Assembly (NCBI RefSeq): GCF_030065535.1
Contig: NZ_JASJND010000007.1
Span: 62,001-126,000 of the forward strand
Source of the DNA: Microbacterium dauci
GTDB taxonomy: Bacteria; Actinomycetota; Actinomycetes; Actinomycetales; Microbacteriaceae
DNA: 64,000 nucleotides
Reading direction: 5' to 3'
In this document: positions 18,052-25,604 of the stretch, piece after piece
Layout of the letters: each line of letters opens with the position of its first letter
How positions within the stretch are numbered: position 1 is the first letter of the stretch
Notes under the pieces: model-generated
Database searches by the model: none
Told to the model about the DNA's origin: nothing
The model's input: the letters and a program-made list of their open reading frames with translations, nothing else
Translations under genes and position numbers: made by a program

Positions 18052-18097
18052 GTGACTGGTGTCAATCAAGGTGACTGATGTGACTGATGTGACTGCT
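18052..18097. repeat. tandem 9-bp GTGACTGNT repeats upstream of the LysM gene
   Basis: GTGACTGAT is repeated at 18071 and 18080, with GTGACTGCT at 18089. A fourth copy, GTGACTGGT, lies at 18052-18060. On the LysM coding strand the unit reads AGTCAC. The array lies 75-120 bases upstream of the LysM start and 55 bases before the divergent gene at 18152. A regulator-binding array is likely. Confidence 0.65.
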
Positions 18098-18139
18098 GTG
18101 GTCGAACGTGCCCGCGCTCGCGGTGAGCGGTGAGGATGC

Positions 18140-18145
18140 GATAGT
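18140..18145 (+). promoter_or_regulatory. -10 box of the Rv2175c-like gene, leaderless spacing
   Basis: GATAGT, then GGGACG and the GTG start. The first base deviates from TANNNT, so support is moderate. Confidence 0.4.
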
Positions 18146-18151
18146 GGGACG

Positions 18152-18496
18152 GTGAGTGTTGAGATCCCCACCGAGACCGAGTGGCTGAGTCTTCCGGAAC
18201 TCGTCGAACTGACCGGAGAGCCGCTCGGGCGGGTCCGTCGCCTGCTCGACGAACGTCAGCTCGTGGCATCCCGTCGGCACGGCGCTCCGCGCGTCCCGGC
18301 GATCTTCCTCGTCGACGGTGTGCCGGTCGGGTCGTTGCGGGGCACGGTGATCGTGCTGCAGGATGCCGGGTTCTCGGACGACGAGCTCATCGACTGGTTG
18401 CTCGCGCCCGAGGAGTCGATCGGGACGGCACCCATCCTCGCGCTGCGCGCGGGTCGCAAGAGCGAAGTGCGCCGCGTCGCGCAGTCGCTGGCCTGA
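18152..18496 (+). CDS. Rv2175c-family DNA-binding protein (PknL partner)
   Basis: A 114-residue protein with an N-terminal winged helix-turn-helix (LSLPELVELTGEPLGRVRRL, residues about 12-31) and a C-terminal domain containing the conserved block GTVIVLQDAGFSDDELIDWL. It matches the Rv2175c family of M. tuberculosis, a DNA-binding protein that is phosphorylated by PknL and encoded beside it. The same arrangement here, two genes from pknL, supports a conserved kinase-regulator pair. It is divergent from the LysM gene and shares the repeat-containing intergenic region. Confidence 0.85.
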   Translation: MSVEIPTETEWLSLPELVELTGEPLGRVRRLLDERQLVASRRHGAPRVPAIFLVDGVPVGSLRGTVIVLQDAGFSDDELIDWLLAPEESIGTAPILALRAGRKSEVRRVAQSLA

Positions 18497-18528
18497 CCGC
18501 GGAGGAGCGACCGCTGCGCTGAGCGGTC

Positions 18529-19629
18529 TCAGGCGGTCCGCGTCGTCGCGGCGCGCGCGAGATCGCGGAGCTCACTGACCGAGGCGTGCCCGAGTGCGGC
18601 ACCACGCAGGTGCCGATCGGCATCGGCGGCTTCCGCGGCGATGTGCGCCTCCACGCGCTCGAGTGCGCCGGTCTCGACGATCGTCTGCTGCAGGAAGCCG
18701 ACCTGCTCGGCGGTCAGCTCGGGGTCGCCGAGGAGCTCGTCGAACGCTCGCAGCGGACCGGCGCTGAGCCGTTCGCGCGTGTACGCGACGAGCAGCGTGC
18801 GCTTGCCCTCGCGCAGATCGTCCCCGACGGGCTTGCCGGTGGCGGCCGCGTCGCCGAACACACCGAGGACGTCATCGCGGAGCTGGAACGCGATTCCAAC
18901 GGGGTGCCCGAAGCCGCTCAGTGCGTCGTACTGCGCCTTGTCTGCGCCGGCCAGCGCTGCGCCGAGGAGGAGCGGATGCTGCACGCTGTACCGCGCGGAC
19001 TTCAGCGACGCGATACGGAGCGCGCGATTCGCGTGGGTCGACGCATCGACGACGCGGTACGCGGACTCCTCCGCGACGTCGAGGAACTGGCCGATCGTGA
19101 CCTCGCGCCGCATCCGCGCGTACTCGCGTCGCGCTGCCGCGGCGAGCGTCTGGTCGATGCCGGTGCGCAGCCCCTCCTCGAGAAGGTCGTCGCTCCATGC
19201 CACCAGCAGGTCGCCGAGCAGCACCGCCGCCGAGCGGCCGAAGGCATCGGCATCACCGGCCCAGCCCGCGGTGTGGTGCCGCCGCTCCCACGCGCGGTGC
19301 GCGGACGGCGCGCCACGCCGCGTGTCCGAGTTGTCGATGATGTCGTCGTGCACGAGCGCCGCGGCATGGAAGATCTCGAGCGCCGCTGCTGCGGCCACGA
19401 CGGCGTCGGGGAGGTCGCCTTCGGGCTTCCCGTCGAAGGCCCGCACCGCGCGCCACCCGGCGAGGCAGAATCGGGCGCGCAGGCGCTTGCCACCCGTGAC
19501 CGCGTCGGCGCCGGATGCCACGAACGCCGCGGCTTCGTCGCCGAAGCCTGCGACCGCGTCGCGCTGCTCGTCGACGAACCTCTCGACTCGCTGGGAAACG
19601 GCGGCGATCGGCGAATCGAGGGAGGACAC
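18529..19629 (-). CDS. idsA: polyprenyl (geranylgeranyl-type) diphosphate synthase
   Basis: All-trans prenyltransferase, 366 residues, that elongates allylic diphosphates with isopentenyl diphosphate in the cytosol. Both aspartate-rich motifs are present: HDDIID at residues 94-99 and LRDDVLG further on. GGKRLRARF near residue 46 and the conserved KSARYSVQHP segment agree. The product chain length (quinone side chain, carotenoid precursor or undecaprenyl pathway) cannot be decided from the sequence. The GTG start has TAGGCT six bases upstream. The gene is convergent with the Rv2175c-like gene and divergent from the DUF3040 gene. Confidence 0.88.
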   Translation of the reverse strand: MSSLDSPIAAVSQRVERFVDEQRDAVAGFGDEAAAFVASGADAVTGGKRLRARFCLAGWRAVRAFDGKPEGDLPDAVVAAAAALEIFHAAALVHDDIIDNSDTRRGAPSAHRAWERRHHTAGWAGDADAFGRSAAVLLGDLLVAWSDDLLEEGLRTGIDQTLAAAARREYARMRREVTIGQFLDVAEESAYRVVDASTHANRALRIASLKSARYSVQHPLLLGAALAGADKAQYDALSGFGHPVGIAFQLRDDVLGVFGDAAATGKPVGDDLREGKRTLLVAYTRERLSAGPLRAFDELLGDPELTAEQVGFLQQTIVETGALERVEAHIAAEAADADRHLRGAALGHASVSELRDLARAATTRTA

Positions 19630-19635
19630 GGGCCT

Positions 19636-19641
19636 AGCCTA
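19636..19641 (-). promoter_or_regulatory. -10 box of idsA, leaderless spacing
   Basis: On the minus strand TAGGCT is followed by AGGCCC and the GTG start. Confidence 0.6.
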
Positions 19642-19658
19642 GTGAGGACGCACACGCG

Positions 19659-19664
19659 TACTAT
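19659..19664 (+). promoter_or_regulatory. -10 box of the DUF3040 gene
   Basis: TACTAT, with a predicted leader of about 19 bases containing GAGGGGG as the ribosome-binding site before ATG 19690. Confidence 0.45.
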
Positions 19665-19689
19665 TGGGAGACCGACCCGAGGGGGATGC

Positions 19690-20064
19690 ATGCCACTGTC
19701 AGAGCAGGAGCAGCGTCTGCTGGACGAGATGGAACGCCATCTCATGCGCAACGACGCCGACGTCGTCAGCGCGGACCGAAGCGGCGGTGCACTGAGCTAC
19801 CGCAACATCGTCTACGGGTGCGTCATCGTGCTCCTCGGCATCGCCGGCCTCGTCGTCGGTGTCGCGAGCTCCCTCATCGTGATCGGTGTCATCGCCTTCG
19901 TCGTGATGGTCGGCGGTGTCGTCCTCGCTTTCACCCCCGCTCGTGGCGGGACCGTCGGCCGCGCGGCATCCACCGGCACACGCAAGCCGGCACCCGCACG
20001 GTCCTCGGCGTCCTTCATGGATCGCATGAACGACCGCTGGGATCGGCGGAACGAAGACCGCTGA
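19690..20064 (+). CDS. DUF3040 small membrane protein
   Basis: A 124-residue protein of the actinobacterial DUF3040 family. It begins MPLSEQEQRLLDEMERHL, the family hallmark, has two adjacent hydrophobic segments (YGCVIVLLGIAGLVVGV and LIVIGVIAFVVMVGGVVLAF, residues about 40-77), and ends in a basic tail with MDRMNDRWDRRNEDR. It commonly sits just upstream of mraZ in actinobacteria, as here. No function is established. A strong terminator follows, separating it from the dcw cluster. Confidence 0.88.
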   Translation: MPLSEQEQRLLDEMERHLMRNDADVVSADRSGGALSYRNIVYGCVIVLLGIAGLVVGVASSLIVIGVIAFVVMVGGVVLAFTPARGGTVGRAASTGTRKPAPARSSASFMDRMNDRWDRRNEDR

Positions 20065-20096
20065 GCGGAACGCCTCCACACTCCTCCACCAAATGA

Positions 20097-20124
20097 GCAC
20101 CGACCTCCGGGTCGGTGCTTTTTT
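20097..20124 (+). terminator. intrinsic terminator after the DUF3040 gene
   Basis: A nine-base-pair stem GCACCGACC with its complement at 20110-20118, a TCCG loop, then six T residues. It is the best Rho-independent terminator in the window. Confidence 0.9.
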
Positions 20125-20221
20125 GTGCGCCCGCACGACCACTGAGGTCCGCTGAGGGGCGCGATCGTCCCGCCGTTCCGCGGAACGACGCGAGGGTTCG
20201 GCGCGCCCACGTTTGGATAGC

Positions 20222-20250
20222 GAAGTGGAGGGAAGTGGAGTAGAGTGGCG
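20222..20250 (+). promoter_or_regulatory. MraZ operator repeats with embedded -10 box
   Basis: GAAGTGGAG (20222-20230), GAAGTGGAG (20232-20240) and AGAGTGGCG (20242-20250) recur with exact 10-base spacing 37 bases upstream of mraZ. MraZ proteins bind direct repeats of this spacing in front of their own gene. TAGAGT (20241-20246) within the third repeat is the likely -10 box, so binding would block the promoter. Confidence 0.75.
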
Positions 20251-20286
20251 CCAACTTCACTGGGCCGGGAGAGGGGGGAGACGCTG

Positions 20287-20718
20287 ATGCTGTTGGGCAC
20301 GCACACCCCCAAGCTCGACGAGAAGGGCCGCGTCATCCTCCCCTCGAAGTTCCGCGACGACCTCGGGCCGGGGGTTGTGATCACCCGCGGGCAGGAGCGC
20401 TGCCTCTACGTGTTCAGCTCCGCCGAGTTCGAGCGGGTGTACGAGCGGATCCGCGAGGCGCCGCTCACGAACAAGCAGGCGCGCGACTTCCAGCGCATGT
20501 TCCTGTCGGGCGCGAGCGCCGAGAAGCCCGACTCCCAGAACCGCATCACGATCCCGCCGCACCTGCGCACCTACGCGGGCCTCGAGCGGGAGCTCGTCGT
20601 CACCGGTGTCGGTGCGCACGCCGAGATCTGGCACGCGGATGCCTGGAACTCGTACGCCGCCGGAAACGAAGACGCGTACTCGGACATGGAGCAGGAGGTG
20701 ATCCCGGGACTGTTCTGA
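20287..20718 (+). CDS. mraZ: transcriptional regulator MraZ
   Basis: First gene of the division and cell-wall cluster and its AbrB-fold autorepressor, 143 residues. Two SpoVT-AbrB half-domains are visible: [20 protein letters not shown] at the N-terminus, and the second around [17 protein letters not shown] from about residue 80. ATG 20287 gives the standard [15 protein letters not shown] start, and AGGGGGGAG precedes it. A set of 10-base-period repeats that fits its known mode of DNA binding lies immediately upstream. The family usually counts 140-150 residues. Confidence 0.96.
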   Translation: MLLGTHTPKLDEKGRVILPSKFRDDLGPGVVITRGQERCLYVFSSAEFERVYERIREAPLTNKQARDFQRMFLSGASAEKPDSQNRITIPPHLRTYAGLERELVVTGVGAHAEIWHADAWNSYAAGNEDAYSDMEQEVIPGLF

Positions 20719-20815
20719 TCCTCGGTTGCGACTCCCAGCCGCACGCCCTGACACACTTCCCCGGTGCCAGGTCGGAGCGGATGGGGATCGGAGCCGAGGA
20801 GCGGCCCGACACATC

Positions 20816-21775
20816 ATGGCCCTCGACGAGATCCACACCCCCGTCCTGCTCGACCGCTGCGTCGAGCTCCTCGCCCCCGCGCTCCAGCACGAGGGCGCCG
20901 TCGTCGTCGACGCGACCGAGGGCATGGGCGGCCACTCCGAGGCGATGCTCGAGCGCTTCCCGAACGCGCACCTCATCGGGCTCGACCGCGATACGGACGC
21001 GCTGCGCATCGCGGGGGAGCGGCTCCAGCGATTCGGTGACCGCGTGACGCTCGTGCACACCGTTTACGACGGCATCGCCGAGGCGGTTCGCTCGACGGGT
21101 CGTGACCGCGTCGACGGCATTCTGTTCGACCTGGGCGTGTCGTCGCTGCAACTCGACGAGGCGGACCGCGGGTTCGCCTACTCGCAGGATGCGCCGCTCG
21201 ACATGCGGATGGACCAGACGGCACCGGTCACCGCGGCCGATATCGTCGCCACCTACGGTGAGGGCGACCTGCGGCGCATCTTCGAGCGCTACGGCGAAGA
21301 GAAGCTCGCGGGCCGGTATGCCCGCGCGATCGTCGCCGCTCGCCAGGAAGCGCCGCTCACCCGCTCCGCGCAGCTCGTCGACGTCCTCATCGCGGCGACG
21401 CCGATCGCCGTGCAGCGTGAGCGCTCGGGGCACCCTGCGAAGCGCGTGTTCCAGGCGCTGCGCATCGAGGTCAACGGCGAGCTCGCCGTGCTCGAGCGCG
21501 CGATGCCGGCGTCACTCGACCTGCTGCCCGTCGGTGGGCGCATCGTGGTCATGTCGTACCAGTCGCTCGAAGATCGGCTCGTCAAGCGCATCTTCGCGGA
21601 TGCCTCGACGTCGACCGCGCCCCGCGGACTCCCCATCGAACCGCCCGAGCACGCAGCGAAGTTCCGCTTGCTCGTGAAGGGCGCCGAGCTCGCCTCGGAT
21701 GAAGAGAAGTTGCGCAACCCGCGCGCCGCGCCGGTACGCCTGCGCGCCGCCGAGCGAGTCAGGGAGGCCGCATGA
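20816..21775 (+). CDS. rsmH: 16S rRNA (cytosine-1402-N4)-methyltransferase
   Basis: SAM-dependent methyltransferase acting on 16S rRNA C1402 in the ribosomal P site. The 319-residue protein starts [15 protein letters not shown], has the SAM-binding [29 protein letters not shown] and the C-terminal [16 protein letters not shown]. The ATG at 20816 is preferred over upstream in-frame codons because GAGGAGCGG lies ahead of it and the family begins there. Its stop overlaps the next start as ATGA. Confidence 0.96.
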   Translation: MALDEIHTPVLLDRCVELLAPALQHEGAVVVDATEGMGGHSEAMLERFPNAHLIGLDRDTDALRIAGERLQRFGDRVTLVHTVYDGIAEAVRSTGRDRVDGILFDLGVSSLQLDEADRGFAYSQDAPLDMRMDQTAPVTAADIVATYGEGDLRRIFERYGEEKLAGRYARAIVAARQEAPLTRSAQLVDVLIAATPIAVQRERSGHPAKRVFQALRIEVNGELAVLERAMPASLDLLPVGGRIVVMSYQSLEDRLVKRIFADASTSTAPRGLPIEPPEHAAKFRLLVKGAELASDEEKLRNPRAAPVRLRAAERVREAA

Positions 21776-22347
21776 GCATCCAGGCACAGACCGCGGTCGT
21801 CGACGTCCGTCCCATCGAGCGGGTGGGGCATCGCCTGCGCGTCCTCGCCGAAGCCCGGCCCCGCCGCCGACCTCGCCTCGTGTTCGGGATCGTCGCAGTG
21901 GCCGGCGCGGTCGCCATCGGCGGCATCCAGATGGGATTGTCGATTCTCACCACACAGGGTGCTTACGAGGTGCGCGAGCTGACCTCACAGCAACGCTCGA
22001 TGACGTGGGAGAAGCAGATCCTCCAGGAGGAGATCGCGGGCCTCAGTTCGCCACAGTTCCTGGCGGCGAACGCCGCGGCACTCGGACTGGTCGCCGGCGG
22101 CGCACCGAACTATCTGCAGCTCTCCGACGGCAAGACGCTCGGCTCGGGTGCAGGAGCGTCCGACCGGTCCAGCATCGAGGCACTCAAGCGCGCCGCGGTC
22201 GGAAACGCACTCGTGAGTGGTGTCCCGTTGGTCACAGACCCCGAGGCGAGTATCGCCTCGGGCGTGTCCGTCGATGAGCAGCTGCTGCTGAATACGCCGA
22301 CACCCCCTGCGATCACCGACGGACTCCCGACCCCGACCACACACTGA
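21772..22347 (+). CDS. ftsL: FtsL-like septum protein
   Basis: A 191-residue bitopic membrane protein. A cytosolic N-terminus rich in Arg (residues 20-36) is followed by one transmembrane helix ([20 protein letters not shown]) and an extracytoplasmic segment with a coiled-coil-like heptad stretch ending in [17 protein letters not shown]. Position between rsmH and ftsI and this topology identify it as FtsL, which with FtsB and FtsQ activates the FtsWI synthase. Sequence conservation is low, as usual for FtsL. It has a long, Gly/Ser-rich C-terminal tail of unknown use. Start and end are coupled to its neighbours. Confidence 0.75.
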   Translation: MSIQAQTAVVDVRPIERVGHRLRVLAEARPRRRPRLVFGIVAVAGAVAIGGIQMGLSILTTQGAYEVRELTSQQRSMTWEKQILQEEIAGLSSPQFLAANAAALGLVAGGAPNYLQLSDGKTLGSGAGASDRSSIEALKRAAVGNALVSGVPLVTDPEASIASGVSVDEQLLLNTPTPPAITDGLPTPTTH

Positions 22348-22352
22348 GAAGC

Positions 22353-24164
22353 ATGACGACTCGAGCAACCCGTGGCCCACGCCGTCGGACAGTCGTCGCC
22401 CTCGCCGTCGTGCTGATCGTGCTGGTGGCGTTCGTGGTGCGGCTGGTCGACATCCAGATCGTCAACGCCAGCCAGCACATGCAGGACGCCCGCGACAAGG
22501 GGATGGAGACGACCTCCGAGATCGCGGCATCCCGCGGGGACATCGTCGACGCGAATGGCGCCGTGCTCGCATCGAGCAACCTCCTCTACGACGCGAACCT
22601 CGACCCGATGCTCGCCGTGCAGGGGATCAATGAACGTGACGAGAACGGTGCACTCGTCCGCGACGACGACGGCAAGCCCGTCAAGATCACCTGGGACGAG
22701 CTGGCGGTGCGGATCGCCGAGGTCACCGAGCAGGACGTCGACGACGTGCGCGCGATCGTGAACGACGCCATCGCGGCCGACCCCACCGATCGGTTCGAGT
22801 ACCTCGACCGGTACATCAGCACCGCCGAGTTCCGCGCGCTGGCCGACCTCGAGCTCCCCTTCCTCACGTTCGATCCGCACCCATCACGTACGTACCCCAA
22901 CGGCGCGGTCGCTGGAAACCTCCTCGGCTTCGTGGGCAGTGACGGTGACCCGCTCGAGGGGTTCGAGGAGATGCAGAACTCCTGTCTGACCGGAACCGAC
23001 GGCAGCATCAGCTATCAGCGCGGTGCCGACGGCGTCACGATTCCCGGGACGGCCGTCGAGGAGCCGGCCGTCAACGGCGGCACCCTTCAGCTCACGATCG
23101 ACGCCGACCTGCAGTGGTACATGCAGCAGCTCATCGCAGAGGAGTCCGACCGGTTCCAGGCGGACTGGGGCGGGATCATCGTCATGGAGACGGCGACGGG
23201 CAAGATCCGCGCAATGGCCGAGACGCCCACCGTCGACCCGAACGACCCCGGCGCCAGCGAACCGGAAGACCGCGGATCGCGGTTGCTCCGGTTCTCGTAC
23301 GAGCCGGGCTCGACGTTCAAGCCCGTGACCGCGGCGACCGTGATCGAGGAGGGCGCTGCCACGCACGAGAGCTCGGTGACCGTGCCCGACAGGATGGTCT
23401 TCGACAACGGCGCCGTGATCAACGACTCCGAAGACCACGTCACCGAGAACCTCACCCTCACCGGTGGACTCGTCGACTCGTCGAACGTCGCGATGTCGCA
23501 GTTCGGCTCGCTCGTCGACGCGCAGACCCGATACGACTACCTCGAGAAGTTCGGGGTCGGCCAGCAGTCCGGGCTGAACTGGGCGGGCGAGCCGACGACC
23601 ACGCTGCACCCCGTCGACCAGTGGGACAACCAGACGTACTACACGACCACCTTCGGGCAGGCCTTCACGGTGACCGCGGTGCAGGTCGCGAGCGTTTACC
23701 AGACCTTCGCGAACAAGGGGCTGAAGATGCCGGCATCCCTCGTCGAATCGTGCACGCTCGCCGACGGAACGGTGATCGAGCCCGAGCTCGCCGACCCCGA
23801 ACAGGTCGTCTCCGAGGACACCGCCGAAGAAGTCTCGCTGATGCTCGAGAACGTGTTCGCGCAGGGCACGCTCGCCGACGACATCGCCATCGACGGCTAC
23901 CGCATGGCCGGGAAGACCGGTACCGCGCAGGTCTCGGACGGCAAGGGTGGCTACAAGTCGAACCTCTACTTCACGTCCCTCGTCGGCTACGCTCCCGCCG
24001 ACGATCCGCAGTATGTTGTCCTGACGGTCTTCGACGAGCCCAAGAAGCAGCGCATGTCGTCGGCCAACCGCTCGGTGTTCAAGAAGGCGATGACGCAGGT
24101 GCTCACGCACTACCGCGTCATGCCGTCGGGATCGGAGACCCCGCTCCTTCCCGTGAACGGCTGA
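22353..24164 (+). CDS. ftsI: septal peptidoglycan transpeptidase (PBP3/FtsI)
   Basis: Class B penicillin-binding protein of the divisome, 603 residues. An N-terminal membrane anchor (VVALAVVLIVLVAFVVRLV) is followed by the SRGDI/ASNLLYDAN dimerisation region. The transpeptidase domain has PGSTFKP with nucleophile Ser at about residue 320, SSNVAMS and the AGKTGTAQ motif. There is an insert of acidic character at about residues 85-150, between the anchor domain and the PHPSRTYPNG block. No C-terminal PASTA repeats are present. The gene starts six bases after ftsL ends. Confidence 0.95.
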   Translation: MTTRATRGPRRRTVVALAVVLIVLVAFVVRLVDIQIVNASQHMQDARDKGMETTSEIAASRGDIVDANGAVLASSNLLYDANLDPMLAVQGINERDENGALVRDDDGKPVKITWDELAVRIAEVTEQDVDDVRAIVNDAIAADPTDRFEYLDRYISTAEFRALADLELPFLTFDPHPSRTYPNGAVAGNLLGFVGSDGDPLEGFEEMQNSCLTGTDGSISYQRGADGVTIPGTAVEEPAVNGGTLQLTIDADLQWYMQQLIAEESDRFQADWGGIIVMETATGKIRAMAETPTVDPNDPGASEPEDRGSRLLRFSYEPGSTFKPVTAATVIEEGAATHESSVTVPDRMVFDNGAVINDSEDHVTENLTLTGGLVDSSNVAMSQFGSLVDAQTRYDYLEKFGVGQQSGLNWAGEPTTTLHPVDQWDNQTYYTTTFGQAFTVTAVQVASVYQTFANKGLKMPASLVESCTLADGTVIEPELADPEQVVSEDTAEEVSLMLENVFAQGTLADDIAIDGYRMAGKTGTAQVSDGKGGYKSNLYFTSLVGYAPADDPQYVVLTVFDEPKKQRMSSANRSVFKKAMTQVLTHYRVMPSGSETPLLPVNG

Positions 24165-24191
24165 TCCGAGCGGACGAGGAGACCCCCCAGC

Positions 24192-25604
24192 ATGATCCGC
24201 ATGACGCTCGCCGAGGTGACCCACGCCGTCGGCGGCACGCTCCATGTCCACACGCCCGACACCCCGGAGACGACCGTCTCGGGCGTCGTCGACACCGACA
24301 GCCGTGAGATGGGGCCGGGTTCGGTCTTCGTCGCGAAGCCGGGTGAGACCACCGACGGTCATCTGTTCGTGGATGCCGCGGTCGAAGCCGGCGCCGCACT
24401 GGCGATCGTCGAGCGTCGCCTCGACGCTCCGGTGTCGCAAATCGTCGTTCCGGACGCCGTCGCCGCGCTGAGTGACCTCGCACGCGTCGTCGTCGCCCGG
24501 GTCCGTGCCGGTGGCGAGCTCCAGGTCATCGGCATCACGGGCTCCAACGGCAAGACCACCACCAAGAACCTCCTCGCCCGCATCCTCCAGGACGAAGGGC
24601 CGACGGTCGCGCCGCGTGCCTCGTTCAACAACGAGGTCGGTGCGCCCGTCACGATGCTGCGGGTCTCGGACCACACGCGGTATCTGGTGAGCGAGCTCGG
24701 TGCATCGCGCCCCGGTCGTATCGCCGAGCTCGCAGGGCTCATCACGCCCGACATCGGCGCGGTGCTCATGGTCGGGCTCGCCCACGCCGGCGGGTTCGGC
24801 GGCGTCGAAGCCACGCAGAAAGCGAAGACCGAGCTCGTTGAGGCGGTCCGCCCCGGCGGCGTCGCGGTCCTCAACGCCGACGACCCGCGCGTCGCGGCGA
24901 TGGCGGCTGTCGCCGACACCCGCGGCGTTTCCGTTCGGTGGTTCGGGCGTGCTACGAACGCCGACGTCCGCGCCGAAGACGTCGAGGTCACAGCCTCCGG
25001 GACGACCTGCACGGTCGTCGTCGGCGAGCAGCGTCTGCCGTTGCGGCTCCGGGTGCTCGGCGAACACCACGTGATGAACGCCCTCGCCGCGATCACCGTC
25101 GCGCAGGTGCTCGGCGTCGACCCGGCGGCATCCGTCGCACGTCTCGAGACGGTCGAGATCGCCGAACGCTGGCGCATGCAGCCGATGGGCTCCGACCGCG
25201 TCCGCATCATCAACGACGCGTACAACGCGAGCCCCGACTCGATGTCGGCCGCGCTGCGGACCCTGGCGCAGATCACCGAGCCGGGCCAGCGCAAGGTCGC
25301 CGTCCTCGGCGCCATGAGCGAACTCGGCGAGCAGGCGGGGGAGGAGCACGACCGTGTCGGGCTCCAGGCTGTCCGCCTGCGGTACGAGCGCATCGTCGTC
25401 ATCGGCACCGCCGCCCGCCGGCTCTACCTCGCCGCGATCAGCGAGGGGTCGTGGGACGGTGAGGCGGTCTTCTTCGAGACCGCCGACGAAGCGTTCGAGT
25501 ACCTCCGTGCCGAGTTGCGCGACGGGGACCGCGTCCTCGTGAAGTCGTCCAACTCCGCCGGGCTCCGGTTCCTCGGCGATCGTCTGGGAGAATCGTTCTC
25601 GTGA
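24192..25604 (+). CDS. murF: UDP-N-acetylmuramoyl-tripeptide--D-Ala-D-Ala ligase
   Basis: Cytosolic Mur ligase adding D-Ala-D-Ala to the muropeptide precursor, 470 residues. The ATP loop ITGSNGKTTTK sits at about 115-125. YNASPDSMSAALRTL and the ending VLVKSSNSAGLRFLGDRL are MurF-like. The features of MurE (DNPR and the C-terminal GKGHE) are missing. Only 27 bases separate it from ftsI, so murE, which usually lies here, is absent from this position. AGGAGA precedes the ATG at about ten bases. The stop overlaps the mraY start as GTGA. Confidence 0.93.
   Translation: MIRMTLAEVTHAVGGTLHVHTPDTPETTVSGVVDTDSREMGPGSVFVAKPGETTDGHLFVDAAVEAGAALAIVERRLDAPVSQIVVPDAVAALSDLARVVVARVRAGGELQVIGITGSNGKTTTKNLLARILQDEGPTVAPRASFNNEVGAPVTMLRVSDHTRYLVSELGASRPGRIAELAGLITPDIGAVLMVGLAHAGGFGGVEATQKAKTELVEAVRPGGVAVLNADDPRVAAMAAVADTRGVSVRWFGRATNADVRAEDVEVTASGTTCTVVVGEQRLPLRLRVLGEHHVMNALAAITVAQVLGVDPAASVARLETVEIAERWRMQPMGSDRVRIINDAYNASPDSMSAALRTLAQITEPGQRKVAVLGAMSELGEQAGEEHDRVGLQAVRLRYERIVVIGTAARRLYLAAISEGSWDGEAVFFETADEAFEYLRAELRDGDRVLVKSSNSAGLRFLGDRLGESFS

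Noticed and set aside
18052..18097. CRISPR-like array
   Set aside because: The units are nine bases long in direct contact with no spacers, and no cas genes are present.
17978..18151. A c-di-AMP (ydaO-type) riboswitch before the LysM gene
   Set aside because: Such riboswitches often precede wall hydrolase genes in actinobacteria, but the 175-base gap is too short and consists mostly of direct repeats rather than the conserved pseudo-symmetric core.
22884..25349. An 821-codon minus-strand frame opposite ftsI and murF, and similar ones at 30152-32212 and 42758-44512
   Set aside because: Low-complexity composition, no motifs, no ribosome-binding sites, and complete overlap with conserved dcw and dnaE genes.
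24192..25604. The gene after ftsI being MurE rather than MurF
   Set aside because: The C-terminal block LVKSSNSAGL is MurF-like, and the MurE motifs (DNPR and GKGHE) are missing.
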